From Anaeromyxobacteraceae bacterium (GTDB lineage Bacteria > Myxococcota > Myxococcia > Myxococcales > Anaeromyxobacteraceae), in NCBI GenBank assembly GCA_027349605.1, contig DAIEMM010000450.1, forward strand, positions 1 to 6,242: a DNA stretch of 6,242 nucleotides, written 5' to 3'. Shown in pieces: positions 5,390 to 6,242 of this stretch. The position numbers and the translations under genes were made by a program. The number at the start of each line of letters is the position of its first letter. Position 1 is the first letter of the stretch. Below the pieces are notes generated by a model, which was not told where the DNA came from, made no database searches, and worked only from the letters and a program-made list of their open reading frames with translations.

Positions 5390-6242
5390 TTGCGCAGCGT
5401 GGCCACCAAGATCTTCCTCGCGTTCGGGGTGTCGCTCGCCGCCTTCGCGCTGGTCTCGGCCTTCGGGATCGCCCAGCTGCACGACCTGGGGCGCAAGCTC
5501 CGGCTCCTCTCCGAGGGGTACCTGCCCCTCACCCGGATCGCCGCCCAGATCGACGTGAAGGAGTGGGTGACCCCTCGGGTCCTGGAGGCCGGGGCGCTCG
5601 ACCCGGCATCCCGCCGTGCCCTGGTCCCGCTGGCCCGGGCCCGCTTCCCGTCGCTCGTCCGGGAGAAGATCGCCGAGGGGCGCTCCGTCGCCGGACGGGC
5701 CATGACGTCCGCGTCCGCGGACGAGGTCGCCTTCCTGCAGGAGGTCGTGGTCCGGCTCGAGGCGCTCGACGCGGCCTGGTCCCGGTACGACGCCGCGGCC
5801 AGCGCGCTCCTCGACGCGGCCGAGGCCGGGGAGGCGCCGCCGTCCGAGGCGAGCATTCAGGCCGCCCGGACCATGGAGAAGGCGCTCGCCATCGACGTGA
5901 AGCTCTTGCAGGCCGCGCTGGAGAGCCACACGAGCGAGCTGGTGCTGACCGCGGGGCGGGAGGAATCGAGGACGGTGGCCTCGATCGTGATCTACACGCT
6001 GCTGGCGCTCTTCGTCGGGGCCGGCGCGGCGCTCGTCTCGCAGCGGCTGCTCGCCCCCATCCGCACCCTCACCGAAGGGGTGAAGGCCGTGGCGGCGGGC
6101 GACCTCAGCCGGCAGGTGGCGGTCCGCGGGAGCGACGAGCTGGGGGTGCTGGCGCACGAGTTCAACGCCATGGCGGCCTCGCTCGACCGGCAGCGCCAGG
6201 AACTCCTCCGGGCCGAGCGGCTGGCGGCGGTGGGGCGGATCT
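5390..6242 (+). CDS. Membrane sensor histidine kinase with HAMP domain (N-terminal part)
   Basis: 284 codons are visible before the right edge. TM1 is about residues 7-28 (IFLAFGVSLAAFALVSAFGIA). Residues 29-194 would be periplasmic, mostly helical, with no cysteine and no recognised ligand motif; they resemble four-helix-bundle sensor regions. TM2 is about 196-216 (TVASIVIYTLLALFVGAGAALVS). A HAMP domain follows: APIRTLTEGVKAVAAGDLS (222-240), then SDELGVLAHEFNAMAASL (248-265) with the conserved DE. AERLAAVGRI (275-284) is the typical lead into the dimerisation H-box, whose histidine falls just outside. Kinase identity is therefore inferred from this lead, though a HAMP plus this motif is rarely anything else. 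The start is TTG 5390 or GTG 5399; neither has a Shine-Dalgarno site, and I chose TTG because it gives a basic residue before TM1 and fits the promoter candidate. It is divergent from the coiled-coil/WYL operon. Confidence 0.85.
   Translation, partial: MRSVATKIFLAFGVSLAAFALVSAFGIAQLHDLGRKLRLLSEGYLPLTRIAAQIDVKEWVTPRVLEAGALDPASRRALVPLARARFPSLVREKIAEGRSVAGRAMTSASADEVAFLQEVVVRLEALDAAWSRYDAAASALLDAAEAGEAPPSEASIQAARTMEKALAIDVKLLQAALESHTSELVLTAGREESRTVASIVIYTLLALFVGAGAALVSQRLLAPIRTLTEGVKAVAAGDLSRQVAVRGSDELGVLAHEFNAMAASLDRQRQELLRAERLAAVGRI

Noticed and set aside
5333..6157. A 274-codon open frame on the minus strand
   Set aside because: It is antisense to the histidine kinase, whose membrane segments and HAMP motif are clear; the antisense product is Arg/Gly/His-rich with no motif.

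Overview
The window is very GC-rich, with G or C in most third codon positions, GTG and probably TTG starts beside ATG, and few strong Shine-Dalgarno sites. The proteins (a PafB/PafC-like WYL pair, a HAMP histidine kinase, a single-domain response regulator, an Ala/Glu-rich membrane-anchored coiled-coil protein) look like a chromosomal segment of a high-GC myxobacterium, with Anaeromyxobacter-type relatives as my best guess. That placement is recalled from style of sequence and was not tested. I see no transposase, phage gene, tRNA, rRNA or CRISPR array.

Layout. (1) 1-888, minus strand: the N-terminal 296 codons of an FAD-dependent oxidoreductase of the protoporphyrinogen-oxidase/amine-oxidase type, running off the left edge. 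(2) 889-1032: a 144 bp divergent intergenic region with a near-perfect palindrome. (3) 1033-1911, plus strand: an NADP-type beta-hydroxyacid dehydrogenase of the 3-hydroxyisobutyrate dehydrogenase / glyoxylate-succinic semialdehyde reductase group. (4) 1925-2296, minus strand: a REC-only response regulator, convergent with the dehydrogenase. (5) 2297-2447: a 151 bp spacer with a weak sigma54-like site and an inverted repeat. (6) 5320 down to 2448, minus strand: a probable three-gene operon in the order coiled-coil protein, PafB-like WYL regulator, PafC-like WYL regulator; the two WYL genes overlap by a GTGA. (7) 5321-5389: a compact divergent promoter region. (8) 5390-6242, plus strand: a membrane sensor histidine kinase, cut by the right edge just as its phosphoacceptor region begins.

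How they may work together. The two oxidoreductases share a divergent promoter region but no obvious pathway. The WYL pair is built like actinobacterial PafBC, a transcription activator that works as a pair; here it is tied to an inner-membrane coiled-coil protein. The histidine kinase is divergent from that operon, and the stand-alone receiver lies just beyond its far end, so the kinase and receiver could be partners, though this is inference from position only. Every gene belongs to a known protein family. The least explained parts are the coiled-coil/WYL operon and the short divergent control region at 5321-5389.
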